Source: Mercenaria mercenaria (Eukaryota; Mollusca; Bivalvia; Venerida; Veneridae). Taken from it: a DNA stretch of 64,000 nucleotides. The stretch covers positions 14,851,001 to 14,915,000 of the forward strand of contig NC_069376.1 in the NCBI RefSeq assembly GCF_021730395.1, read 5' to 3'. The translations under genes were made by a program, and so were the position numbers. Positions within the stretch are counted from its first letter, which is position 1; every line of letters begins with the position of its first letter. Positions 11,752 through 24,700 of this stretch are shown here, in pieces. Below the pieces are notes generated by a model. The model saw nothing but the letters and a program-made list of their open reading frames with translations, was not told the DNA's origin and did no database searches.

Positions 11752-12203
11752 TTACATGAACATCAGCAATGCTCCGGTAAAGCTCGTGTACCTCAAACCC
11801 GTTATTGAACCATCAGCACAACAAGAGATTCGCACCCACACCTCATCTCCTGCTTTTAATTGCGTAACCACCGTGACAGACCCTTGTTCAGGGAATCCAC
11901 TGTTACCGTGACCATACGCTCTTGCAAGGACGGCTCCATTTTTTACCATATCGGCGTGTATCAATGGCTTGGACCCGGCATCTAGTACCGATGTGGAGAA
12001 GATATACAAACCCGCTGTTGGAGCTATGAAAAGTCCGTGTTGTGAGTGGTAGCCTCCATTTATGTTAAGAAGGACTGTTTCAAATACAAGGTTTTGATTT
12101 ATTCCATGATGTCTAACCTCACCGTTAGCGTCGACAACGGCGTGGAATGCCACGGCTTCACCTTGGTCCAAAACAAAGCGACTTGGTCGTTTACTATTCG
12201 CAT
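11752..12203 (-). CDS. C1q gene exon 3: C1q jelly-roll domain
   Basis: A 452-bp terminal exon after a strong pyrimidine tract and AG at 12204-12205. It encodes the whole globular domain, from RPSRFVLDQGEAVAFHAVV to the TAA at 11752-11754. Conserved C1q features seen are the early F-x-A strand, the N-x-G-G-Y turn, the G-x-F-x-A-P-x-x-G-x-Y-x-F core and the hydrophobic last strand. Confidence 0.92.
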
Positions 12204-13300
12204 CTGAAAGATGGTTTGGTAAAAACAGATAAGTTTGTTTTATAATTATATATGACATATTTTGTGTTTATCTTCGGACATGATGTTATAACTTCCTGGA
12301 GACATTTGTACAAATTGCAGTCTTACTTTAGGTCTTATTTGACTTGAATGTGTTCTTTCACAGACCACAAATTTTTAAGAGCAGCCGGGCAATGAACATA
12401 CGTGTCCTTACTTTGCAGTGTTTTGAGGTTTAAAAGAGTATTTCATCACGAATCAGTTCGTTACATGGTACTCAAGATACATTTTGTATTGCAGTAAATA
12501 TTATTCTTTGAATTGATTCCAAGTAAAGTGCAAGACAAATAAACGGATATATTTATGTGATATATACCTCCTGCATCGCAGTTTATTGAAGAGTCAGCTT
12601 TCTTTAGAACATCAAAATCTGCATCCAGTTCATCAACAGGTTGTTTGTATGGCGGCTGGGCAGAAGTTTCTAAACTAACCACTCTTTGTTGGAGATCATG
12701 AAGTTGCTTTTTCAATAAATCGATTTCGTCATCTTTCTTAATCGAGTTTTCTCTCTGGATCTTTAAATCGGCAAGCAATTCAGCGTTCATAGTTACGTAC
12801 GCGAGCAGTTTCTCCTCTAGCTGCAGGTAATTGTTGTTTGATGCCATAACTAGTAACAGAAAACACGTATCATTGTAAACGGATCGAAGTAGACTTAAAC
12901 CGGACGTTTCAAATGTATTCTACCGTTCACTGTGACAATGTTTTGCATTATGTACATTGGTGAACATTATCTTAAACTGTATACACCAGAAGTGTATCTT
13001 TTAAATCTGATCTATTTTCTTCTTTTTTTTAAAAAAATAAATCAAAGAAACGACCTAAAATTTTATACTATAATGTGATTCTTTAGTGAAAGATAAACAA
13101 CAAATGAGTTTCTTTTGGACAAATGATAAATGTAGAAGAAAGTCATTAGATGAATACTAGTAATAACAATAAAACTAAGTTACAATACCTTTGAGTTCTA
13201 ATTCTTTCATTCTGCTAACTGTATCGGGGGATTCATCATACTTAATCTCTCCTCCGTTCGCGTTACTGATCATAAACAAAACGCAAATTTTGAAAAACAT
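11752..13300 (-). CDS. Secreted C1q-domain protein, three exons, complete (281 aa)
   Basis: Exons 13300-13189, 12849-12568 and 12203-11752, with GT-AG borders and phase 1 at both junctions, sum to 846 bp: 281 residues and a TAA stop. The N terminus MFFKICVLFMISNANG is a short signal peptide. Residues ~40-100 form a coiled coil. The last ~145 residues are a C1q jelly-roll domain with its hallmark aromatic and Gly pattern, GLFIAPTAGLYIF, ending SFTGALLMF. There is no collagen stretch, so it is a coiled-coil C1q protein of the kind hugely expanded in bivalves, where such proteins act as secreted pattern-recognition lectins in haemolymph. Probably a trimer or higher oligomer through the coiled coil. 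It sits between genes A and B on the same strand. Confidence 0.88.
12568..12849 (-). CDS. C1q gene exon 2: coiled coil
   Basis: A 282-bp exon, acceptor 12850-12851, donor below 12568, phase 1 at both ends. It encodes heptad-rich helix (LLADLKIQRE, DEIDLLKKQLHDLQQRVVSL), then a flexible acidic stretch. An internal ATG at 12847 would give an unsecreted protein, so the spliced start at 13300 is preferred. Confidence 0.82.
13189..13300 (-). CDS. C1q gene exon 1: signal peptide
   Basis: A 112-bp exon from ATG at 13298-13300 to a GT donor below 13189, phase 1. It encodes a hydrophobic signal peptide of about 16 residues, then a short charged stretch (GEIKYDESPDTVSRMKELEL) that starts the helical region. 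Chosen as first exon because its donor phase fits exon 2 and it supplies the signal peptide expected of the family. Confidence 0.75.
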
Positions 13301-13833
13301 GGAGCTTAAGCTATGAACTATTTTATGCTTCGATAAAATATTGTGATTTAAGCTGTTGTAAAAGACTGTGAATAAGACGAGCTGTTATCATTTCGGAATA
13401 CCATTTGACCTTTTATGATAAGATGTGACCACAAGTTGAAATTTTACTTGTTAACGTTGACTTCTTCACTGCTTTCTGGCCTGAAAATTTCGTGTTTGTA
13501 CACAGATTTACCTCAGATGTTTTGGTGTGTTTTTTTTTTGTACCTGCTGAGCTAGTTCTGTGCATTATGTGGGTGACATGAACAAAATTCATTCATAGAG
13601 ATGAACAATGTTTACATACCCTCTTATGAATACAATACAAGTATAATATTCAAGTAAATCGAACGATAAATTTGCATTGCGCGTTTACCCAATGTCTTAT
13701 TATGATCACAGACACTTGAGGTCAAGACATCCTCCTCCCATCTCTCACACACATACACCCTCCTTCGCGCTGCCAACTGTTGGCCTGCATTTCTTGATTT
13801 AGCTTTATTTGATTACTTATATATACGTGCAGC
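13301..13833. other. Upstream flank of the C1q gene
   Basis: AT-rich presumptive promoter region of the C1q gene. No clear TATA box at a fixed distance and no other gene seen. Confidence 0.35.
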
Positions 13834-13980
13834 CCGTCCGCTTAGCTCAGTAGGTAGGAACGTTGGTCTGCGGATCTCGGGGTCGCAACCAAGCAAAATA
13901 ATAGCATACCATGTTTGATTGAGTCTATCCATGTGAGGTAATGGAAAGTGCAACACCTCTCACGCCCCTAGCAACAACTT
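13834..13980. mobile_element. SINE head fragment joined to a dispersed repeat block
   Basis: 13834-13893 is a plus-strand tRNA-like head (CTTAGCTCAGTAGGTAGGAA, then GTCTGCGGATCTCGGGGTCG) matching the SINE at 5568-5852 but truncated after the B box. Directly after it, 13905-13980 holds the dispersed block seen at 6935 in reverse orientation (GATTGAGTCT, GAGGTAATGGAAAGTGCAAC, CCCTAGCA). Confidence 0.6.
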
Positions 13981-14859
13981 AAGCGGAATATCATTACATA
14001 GATATTGAATTATTTTAGATGTGTAACAATTGTCCTGACCCTAAGCTGATTGTTTTATGACATATAAGTAACACTTACATTCGAGTGTGTAAGTAGATAC
14101 AATGAAACCGAGAAGTTGAAACAGCAAAGGTTGGCAGTATCTAGCGGAGGTACATGATTTCTGCTTGTCATACTCAAATGTATGTGATATTTTTTCAGTA
14201 CGGGAAAACCTAGTATCTATTTTTAGAATCCTGGGCTATTCTATGGGGTGACACATCATCATCTTAGATGGATAATGTAAAGGCTGAATAAGAATATTAT
14301 GTAGGGGAAATAAAATGAAAGTGATGTATGATAATAAAGCAAGGGAAATGTATACATTTCAGTTTGCATGCTATTGATCTCGTGTAAAAATATAAAAGTG
14401 AAGCCGTAATGATACTTGTTCCAAACATTGTAGCGTTAAAGGCCATGACTTTGCCGTTATCAGTGTACAGTAGACATCATACATTGTATAATACTTATTT
14501 GAAATATGCAAAAACTAGAATAATCATGCTATATTTACAGAAACTGTTCATTTTTTCATCCCATCATCGGTTCTGTCACAGACAATCAAGTTATGATGTA
14601 TCAAAGCGTGAGAGAAAAAGGCCAACTATTCTCACCTGAATGCAGTATTCTAATATCGTGAATATAAAGTCTAACAAAATTCAGTTTTGAATTCATTGTA
14701 CGACGCGAATGTAAAACAAATTCTCAATAAGTTTTTGCATGATAAATGACAGGTCGTTTTTACGGCTTTTGTCACTAGTATTGTTATTATTGTCAAACTT
14801 ATAGTTATAACTCAGTCCCTTCAACGAAATGCCATGAGAGTTGAAGAATTTTTCTTTGA
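13981..14859. other. Intergenic between the C1q gene and the NHL exon
   Basis: AT-rich, holding the presumed 3' UTR of gene B near its right end. An open frame at 14409-14639 has no recognisable content. Confidence 0.35.
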
Positions 14860-15718
14860 TCAAATATATTTAGTTGGTCGTTCAAGCCTTTCAATTTCAT
14901 AGACGGTAATGACATCATCACATGCACCGATTATGAGCGCTGACTTTTCTGTATCAAAGCATATCGAGCGGACAAGCTTCAAATCGTCCAAAGCTGTTCC
15001 CATGATTCTGTTTTCATTGACATCAATACATAGAACACGATTGGGAGACAAGCAGCCGAGAAAGAGTGTACCGCTTTTCGAAAAACAAAATCCCTTTGGG
15101 TCACTAAATTCGTTCCCAATCAAACTGTTGACTATCTGTCCCCTTTGGTCAACGGTCAAAAGTTTTTCATTGCAACAGATGTAGAAAATCCTTTCTTCCA
15201 TAGCGTTGACCGCTACGCTGTGAAAATTGTTTCCGTCATCTTTGAAAACGATCTGATGCTCATTTAGGTCACGTTGGTAACAGTACAAAGTACAATCGTC
15301 AGTGATATAAATCAATGAACCGTCGGACGCCATTCCGGTACAAATGTGTTCTAAAGTTACACGTCTAGTTGGTGTAACTTTGTCCCCTACATCTACAAAT
15401 TGCATAACTTTCCGTGAAAGACAAACAACTGCTTCATTGTGCCCTAGGTAACAAACATCACTTGGATAACCTTTAACATTACAGAAACTTGTCAACTCAT
15501 ATGAACTGTTCAATTTTTTCAGTTTTTTGTGTTTGCCATCTCCGAGGAGAAGTTCGCTATTTGGCAGAACACAGCAACATGTGATGTGACATTTGGTATG
15601 TTCGCTCTCAAGGCGTATTGTGCCCATTACCTGGCGTTGTATTTTGTAGACGTTTCTCAAAGGTATTTCTGGTGGTGCTTGCACTTCCTGATTATCTGTT
15701 GGTAAATCTATTGCAGGG
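14860..15718 (-). CDS. NHL/TRIM-type beta-propeller terminal exon
   Basis: 859 bp after acceptor TTTAACAG, ending TGA at 14860-14862, 285 residues. Repeated blades are visible, each with a small-to-small strand pattern such as CCVLPNSELLLGDGKHKKLK, GYPSDVCYLGHNEAVVCL, GMASDGSLIYITDD, DPKGFCFSKSGTLFLGCLSP and SICFDTEKSALIIGACDD. This is the propeller found at the C terminus of molluscan TRIM-like proteins, but no RING or B-box lies upstream here. The domain usually binds RNA or protein. A longer unspliced frame reaching 15807 runs across the acceptor and is probably intronic. Confidence 0.8.
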
Positions 15719-18700
15719 CTGTTAAAAGAATAAATGGCTATTTCAATTCCAAGTACACAATGAATATTAAGTTGTGAACTGAGAAAATACCTAGCGGGTG
15801 TATTCATTTTTTTAAACTAAGGTTTAAGAGAGGCGCATACCTATTTGGTGGGTGAAGCTTATACAAAAAATATCTCATATCAGAAGCCACAAAATTACCT
15901 GTATATCTTGAAAAAGGTGTTTTAGTCTGCTTTCAGTTTTAATAAAATGTTACGATACTCATTTATTGATAAACATAAGGTACATTTATCTAACAATTCC
16001 TTTTATTATTTTGAAAGGGTGGTATGCTTTGTCTTTTTACATAATTAAATGACGTAAATGAATGAGCTAAAATCCATACTAACTTATAAATAATTTTACT
16101 CCATTTATTGTACATACTACCTGCAATACTTCCTCCAAAGCCCCATAACAACCCCACCCCTTCTTCCTACCGGAAACGGCATTTATCATAATTAGATGTT
16201 GCCATATAAACCATATTGTTATAATGAATCTTAAATGAAGTAACTGCATACCCGTTGACTAAAGTATAAATAAACGGACGAATGGACGGATGAAGGGACA
16301 AAGTAAAATGATTTGTATATTCTACATATATTGAAAAATCTATTGTTATTTAGAAATATACCAGAATCCGCCATAGGTGGCTGATAGAAGGACAGACAGA
16401 TGGACGAACAAACGTACAGAAAGAGAAAATAAAATAACGTACATTTTGTTTTCCAGAATAAGGAATCGCTTATTCTACTATATATGGTGGCATATTTCTG
16501 CATACGATAACCAGATAAGTTTCGCAAAAATGCATCGAGATTCCGTGAAAAACAGAAAAAAATCGCGAAAACATAAAAAGTTTTCACGAAAAGAACTGCA
16601 ATATGAAATGGACAAAGATTGCATTAGTGCCCACTACTGCAAAGGGAAACCAGATAAGTTTCGCGAAAATGGACTAAGCTTTCATGAAAAACGGTAAAGT
16701 TTTCGTGAAAATAAAATGCAGGATACCACTTTGTGAGAATTACACACAGACGAACACCGTGCAAGCAGTGGAGGGGAGGGTAAGAGTTCGAGTGAGAGAG
16801 CAAACCACCTGTCCCCTGCGGGGAGATCAGTAGTAGACTAATAAACTCAATGATCAGTATTAGCACTGAACTTTTATACAATTTTACATTTACTTTTACT
16901 AAACATTACATTGTTGTTTAAAGTAATTTGAATATTCCTTAGGTGTCACTTCTGAATCTTTATTAATTTCTTAATTCTGTAGAATTGATAATCCTTTCTG
17001 TGATATTTATATACATTAATATACTTATTCCTATTTATACCTATCTGTCTGAGGTTATGTCTCTGCAACTTTAAGGCAGCATAACAACGCACAGTTTCTC
17101 AGTGATGTACATAACACAACAATTGGAAAAGAATGCACTTTATTTTACAATAGTTAAGTCGCAGATTTTAACGATGCGAGACAAAATTATTACTCGAAAC
17201 TTACAAGGGCTCGGCGCACGGCGACCATATTTCAACAACGTTAACGACGTCGTGCCTTCATTGTGATGCTTTCATTAAGTTTGCTTTAATTCATATTTGT
17301 ATTTTGTTGTAAATATTCAATATCAATACTTCAGTCATAATAAATTGTTTGGTTAAAATACTAAAAATGTTAGAACACTTAAGCCACGCATCTCGGACAG
17401 GGTACTCAACGTGGTTAGTAATCGTATTTACCTTTCATGATTATAAATTATGTTCATTTTTGCAAAATATCGTTAACAAATTAGAAATTTTGATAAAACA
17501 TTGTCTGACATATATTTTTGTTATAAAAACTGAAAACAAATTACTAGATAAAATCGTATTTGAAGTATAGACATGAAAGATAAAATACCATTTTTCATAC
17601 TAAACGGTTTTGACATACCTCACTGTGTTTTCTGTATCATGTCCTGTTTCACCAACACTTTTGCCTATTTGTAACTTGTCATTCGAATCGGATTCCATAC
17701 CTTCAATAGCATAAACGGTATATAATCCCTAATAATTTATGAGAAAATGTTGTTATTAAATATAATATAATCAGACAAGTACTTTGAGTCGGGCCATACC
17801 AAATTAAGCGAGTGCAGCGTCACCTAGAGGGCATGCTAACGTAAAACAAAACAAACAAATCTAGACAGTTAGAAGAACGGAGGAATTGATTCAGGCATTC
17901 GAGATGTGTTTTATTTTTTGGAAATTTCGTATTCTTTCATTTTATCTTAACTTCCTAACTTTTAAATACATAGTAAATTATTATAATAACTTAGGTATAG
18001 CTTTATGATTTTAAAGCTGACAAAAGGAAAAGAAAACGTAACTAGAAAGCCATCACCAGACTTAAAACAATAATATAATTTACTCAATGCTATAAGTATT
18101 ATACCTGAAACAATGTCTTTCAATTTAATATATCCATGCACTGAATGAAAGTCTTTACTGATAGATTTTGAAACTTAAACAAAGTTCCAGAAAATTAAAT
18201 CCGCACAAGACACTTGAATGAACACTAACATTCCAGAAAATTAAATCCGCACAAGATACCAGATTAATATAGCGCCCTTTTCGTGATCAATTTCACGTTC
18301 AAAGGAGCTTTACATAGTTCAAATGCAGCCGCATAGGGCGCATACTTCATCCTCTACTAGTACAGATACAGAACGATCTAACCAGAGGGACAGAGTGAGA
18401 CAAAGCCCCCACGACAGAGAGATCAGAAATCAGATACAGGCCTACCTCGTTGCGAATAGACAGCCTGGTTCTTTAACGTGCACAGTGTATAGCACTGATA
18501 CACGCATTCTGGTATTACTCCTTTCAGAAACACTCTTTCCAAATATAATCAGATCAGAATGGCATTTTTGTTAAACATAAGTACAATAAAATATTTCTAA
18601 TAGTTTCTCGGAAAAACACTTTAAACATAAAGGCTACATATTGTTTCTGATGGACACGTCGTTTATTATGATCTGTTGTGTACACTTAATGTATGTGTAG

Positions 18701-21700
18701 GAAAATGATTGGTTGCAAAATGTAGGTCTAGATCAGCATTGCCAGCTTGTAACAAACATAATCTACATATGGATCTACATTCAAATATGGCTAATACATT
18801 CTACATTGACGACACCTTGACAATGCGGCAGTAAACCCTTTTTAAAAAATAAATTACTTGGCCCGTAAAGGCGACAGTTACTATTTTACACAAGCAGAAC
18901 TAACACTGATTGGTACTCAGTTTGGATTTCTTTCCTTTTTCATCTGATTATTTGTTGTTGTTTTTTTCTGTGACATCGAAAAATGACAAGGACAAAGAGT
19001 GAGGATATGTGCACCGTTACACATTAATGGTTCAAATAAAACCATTTAATGTTGGTGATACTGTACAGATTATAGCTGTAACTTATGTTTGCAGACAACA
19101 TAATTATATGTATATTCTATGATATAAAGGTTTAGAAAAGAGACCGCGACAGCAGTGGTTGTCAGGTGGAAGACGGCATTACTGGCAAGATGAATATAAG
19201 TTAGTACACTTAAGTATTGGTTATTAAATCAATGCTTAAAATTCTTACTATTTACCTTCAAGACTTGCTGACAGTTGATCTTTCAATTGACTCCTGTTTA
19301 CTGATGCTGATACTGTAATCTTTCCACCAACAACATTTGTAATGGATTCAGAAATTCTACTGAAATGATGGCTTGCTGTACCTTCTCCGAACATACCCCA
19401 TACATGAGAAAGTGCATCCAATGATCGACAACGTATCGGAAGCGTGATGACCTTTGAACAAGTCTTTGCACAGTACTTCGCTGTAAATAGAAAATATGAA
19501 TGTATTCCTGAACAGCTTTAATTAAACTCTCGTGGTTAAATACTTGAGCGTTTAATCCCTCAGCCGTGGTGAATCAGACGACAAACAAATCGAAGGTATT
19601 GCTTATTTGATAGATTTACTTATTGTATGAGAAATATTGAAAACATGAGTTTGGAAGTGACGGGTAAAGTAGTACTGGAAATGAAGGAATAGAATTATAT
19701 GTTACTCACACACGAGTGATGTAATATTTTGTAAGGAATCTGGTGCCACTTGTGCCGACACAGACATTGATTTTCCCAGTCTGATACTGACAACTGCTGA
19801 AAGTTTAGCTAGTCTTTGATAGAAGGCGTCACTCTCCAGATACTGCAGCAATGCTAGCAAACTCCGAAGGGAAGTACATCTGATCTTCAAAACAACACAG
19901 CTCCTTACAGCTGGCAACACGTAAGTTCCTGGCTGTCTAATGATATCCCGCAGAAGTTCCAATAATGCAATGCTAAGCTCATAATCAGAACCCTGTTTAT
20001 CCCGGAGCAATGTGCGAACAGTCGATCTTATTTGTTCTTCGTCAATACATTGATAACCACCAGCAGAATCTATTTCTTTCAACAAGTTATTTATGGTCGC
20101 AACAATTTCTTCTTCTGCACGTGCTGTTCTCTCATCTGTGTCACCAGTAACATACATTTTTGTATCAACATCTGGAATATGAATATTCTTTGATTCAAAA
20201 GGATCTTTTTACATTTTTTATTAACTATCACAACAGCAATCGTTAAGTGTCGCGTGGCGTGGTGTTATATTTTCTGGTTCTTTGGGATCATGGTGTACAT
20301 CAACAGATGTGTAATAGAGTTGTGCTTAAGTCGGTGCGAGGGCGCGTGAGAGGTGTTGCACATGTCATTGCCTCTCGGGGACAGACTTATTCAAACCGAG
20401 TCCGTTATTATTCTTTTTGGTTGCATTCTTTGCTTTCAAAGGCTCTTTTACAGATTTTATTTCCTATTAGTTTGAAACAAGACGGAAAAAGGCTGGTTTA
20501 ATTGTCTCTTATTTTGATTTGATATTGGTGGCGAATCTTTTAACTCTGTGCTGTTGGTCCATATGACAGACCATGGAGCATTTCAAAATCTAACACCCAC
20601 AGTGGAATTCAGGTGATCATCTCAATAATAAGAATATTAGTCTATTCAAATCTATCACAAAACACTGAGATTTGCACAACCAAACACTATAAAAGCAGAA
20701 TGATCGAGACTGGTTTAATTATATGTGCTAGCCCTTACGCCTCCAGCACCGGCTAAAAAGGAAATATATTACAGTAAAAAATGACTCCATTGTCCCAAAC
20801 GACCAGAAAATATAATAACACTGAATCCAAGTATGGTGAGACATTTTACAACCCCCTTAGGGCAGTTAAAGGCTGCTGCTGTGGAAATAGTTAATAAAAT
20901 CTATAAGAAGTATAGAAAGCAAACAAGCTATACGATAGTACACTCGGTCTGATAGAGTCAGTTCATGTAATTATTATGATATGAAAAAATGTCCAGGTTT
21001 TGTTACCTCTCTTTTTTACACAATCAATGAAACCGAATCGGCCATTATGTCCTTTGTTGCTTAAGCTTATAAAGATCATTTCCATCAATTTTATTTATGA
21101 CGATCCCTATAAACTTGACAATTGACTTAGTATTTCGCATTAATAAATCAAAAACAATGAAATTAAAAAATTTACAGATTAGTCGCTGACAGTAACAGTA
21201 CGTTGTGTACAGTGCTACCACCAGCTACCACCAGCTTTCGTTATATAAATCATTTCACTTGTAAAATCGCATCTCGACCAAAGAAGAAACTGTGTCACAA
21301 ATATTAAGTAAATGAGCACATATGTGACCACTATGACATCCTATACACACTCTGTGAAGATGCATGTATAATTTTCAAACAGAAAGCCATCCTCAAGTCA
21401 ATATCTCAGTAACATATGCGGGGATTACACGCCTGAAATAATAGGATCAGAGGAAAACTAGTTGTTAAGATTTCACTGATTTGACAGAGGAAGCTGGCAT
21501 TTTGAAACACCTTGGCATAAATTGTAAAATTCGTGGACATTTCTTTACTTAGGTTCGACAACTCAGCAATGAAAGAAACGAAATATCATTTTACCTTGCT
21601 CAATTGTTGAGGTATCCGATGAACTTCCGTTCTGTTCAGCTGCCATGACTTTTAACAACAATTCTGAAAAGACGTAAATGTACAAATTGTATAGGAGTAT

Positions 21701-24700
21701 TTTACGGTAGAAATTTGTATGTTTTACTGTAACACATGCTAATTGTTGCCTTTTGTTTCGTTGGCATTAAATTAATTATAAGAACAATATCTATCATGTG
21801 CATGAAATTAGAAGTAACACAAGTACCGCCTCTGTAGCCATGTGGTTGAGCCCCCGCTTCGAGTACGGTACGGGAGGTCGTGGCAGCGTCATACCAAAGA
21901 CGTCAACAATGGTACTTTTAGATATCTCACCATTAAGAGGATAGTGCTAAGACTGCTCAGTATAATGTGACTTGATGGGATATCATGTCAGTTTGGTATG
22001 TCGTCTGATTATGTTGAATATTTATGATAAAATTATGAAAATTCCTCCAGTGATTAAATGGACCCTCAGTGGCCACGAAACAATTTTTATTTAACCTTTG
22101 ATATCACATTAAGACCTTGACCCTCCATCTACATCATCAAAAGTTTCATTATAGGTTTATATTACAGGATACAGGTTTAACATTTACCTTTGATTTCTTT
22201 AATATCTTTGAATGATTCTTTCATTTCCTGTGTGGTTATCTTAATTTGGTGCGTATCTCTTTGCATCTCTTTGAGTTCCGGAGAGCTTGGTGAGTTCGTT
22301 AAGCAATCTAAAAACATATACAGTTTGTGTTCGTAAACTATTTAGTATCTGGAAATAACTTCCGGTGTGAATGAATGATCTTTCTTGTCACGGTTGGACT
22401 CATGAAACAATAAATCTACAGAATTATAAAGATCTTTTTTAAAAGGGTTCATGTCTCCCCAAAGGATTTGTTTACATGGAATTATGAATGGGTATAATGA
22501 TACTTGGCCAAAGTATCAGAAGTGCTTAAAAATGATATATCAAGATTCTAAATAAACATTTCACTGGGTAAAAATTGAAAGATTAGGCACAACGTAACTT
22601 CTATCTGACATTTTATCTCCGCGTGCAACCTTTACCTACAAAAGACATGAAATAAAGATGTCTTTGCACGTCAACAGGTGTGGCAAGTTCGACATTTCTT
22701 CCAGGGATAAAACATTTGCAGAGTGAACATTTAAAATGATCCATAGTCGACATTTGATCTCATTGTTAATTTTGACCTTAAATCGGCATGACATAAAATT
22801 GCATTCTGAGTTGTGTCTAATTATGGTTCACAGCTCCTCATATCCCTTCATTTAAATAGAAAGGGGAAATGCAATATCCAACTATGTCAGTGAAATGCAA
22901 TATCCAGCCATATCACAAAGATATTTTGTGTTACGAATTTGTAAAACATAAATGCTTCACATGATGGCCCTTTCAAAGGAGACGAGATATTAAGTACACT
23001 ATTTCTTTGACTTACTTCAAACAGCCAAACTCATTTTAACACATATATAGAAAAGTAGTCTTGTTACCACACCTTCCAGGAAAACTGAGCGTTTATGGAA
23101 CACAAAGGCCGCAAAAGAACTACCTCTTAATAGCTGAAAACATTATAATTATCTGCTTTTGACTAAATCACTTACAAATATATTTAGGTTATCAAAAATG
23201 TAATGAAGGGTGTATATTAGACCACTAAAATATATAAAAACATAAGTTTTCTTCATTTTATATTTGTTCCTAGAGTTTCTTCATTTTCAGTCTTGTATTT
23301 CTGAATTTACAACCTGGAAATGGAATGACTTGTTATTTAAAAGCCAAACTGGCCTTTAAGTAGCTATAACTTTATTAAAATTCATTTAAACCAGAAAATG
23401 TCAACTTAGCCATGGTACTAAGTATCCCTAAAATGTTTACTCGAAATCCCACTGGTAGTTTAAGTGGAGTAGTCCGAACAAACTTTTGTTACAGATGGAC
23501 AGACAGGCACAAGATGCCACATTTAAGGAGACATAATAATTCTTCCAGGCTTTAGAAGGTTACAGAACGGACAAACAAAATTTAAAACAAACGAACAAAA
23601 ACAATATGTTTCCTCTACTTGTCGTCTTCTCCCCCCCCCCCCCCCCCACCCCCCACACACACACTGCCATAAACACAATTATGGCAAACAAAATATAAAC
23701 ACTTAAACACTTAACTGTATTTTCTGGTACTGGCTTTACATTTACCTTTGATTTCTTTGAGTGATTCTTTCATTTCCTGAGTTCCAATCCTAATTTCATT
23801 TGTGTCCTCTTGCATCTCTTTGAGTTCCGGAGAGCTCGGTGGATGTGTTAAGCTTTCTACAAAACAAAAACAGTGCATGCTAGTAAATTTTCTAGTGGCA
23901 ACCTGTAGTTGGGTATCAGAAATGTAAAGGAATGATAAATTATTTGCCCTCTGTATAATACTGTATGAATCAAATTATGTACCACATAATATAACAAACT
24001 CTGTTAATTTATATACAATTGTTCTTGAGTGAAAGATTTATGATGTGTTTTGTTACTACATCTAGAATCTAAAAAATCTTTTACTCTATGAGTCATTGTT
24101 TTCCTTATTGTTCTTTCCATTGAAACAACAGCACGAGTACCGCTGTATGGTGTAAAATACCTACGAAGCAATGTGTCTGTCAAGTTTGAGAATGACATGT
24201 CGAAGCAGTCTGAGTTACTGGACGAAGACTAAATTGAAAACAAGACGGATGAAAAACCAGCACAATTACATAAATCGCTTTACACGACAGTGACCATAAT
24301 TTTTGACAAAGAAACCTATAAACGACGAGGGGTCCATGGTGAATGTAATTCAGCAATATGCTTATCACGTTAAAGGACAACAAGTAATGCCATTTTCTTA
24401 AAATTATCAGTAGCGGTAACGATTTATACTAACACTTATTTTAACCTTTACCTTTGACCGAACAAGCTAAAACCACGAAGGGTTCGTAATATAGTGACAT
24501 TTGTCTATTAACCATTAGAGTTGGAGGGTCATAGGTCAAATCGTTGAGGAAACTGTTTTTGTTCTTTAACTGTCTTGCAGTCAGTTTGGTCTTGATATTT
24601 GGCTCTTAAATCAATGAAGATCTTATATTGCACATCAGCTACATGCCTGCCAAATTAGAGAATTGCGGTCAACGTTTTTTTTTAAGGTAATGTGGGTAAA

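Noticed and set aside
12204-12258. C1q frame starting at ATG 12258
   Set aside because: It crosses a strong acceptor and would lack the signal peptide and coiled coil.
14909-15184. 91-codon plus-strand frame
   Set aside because: Antisense shadow of the NHL exon.
15719-15807. Extension of the NHL frame to an upstream ATG at 15807
   Set aside because: A good acceptor at 15719-15720 interrupts it, and the extra residues look intronic.
18323-18574. 83-codon plus-strand frame starting MQPHRAHTSSSTSTDTERSN
   Set aside because: Protein-like in composition, but no domain, no splice partners and opposite in strand to the gene B model.
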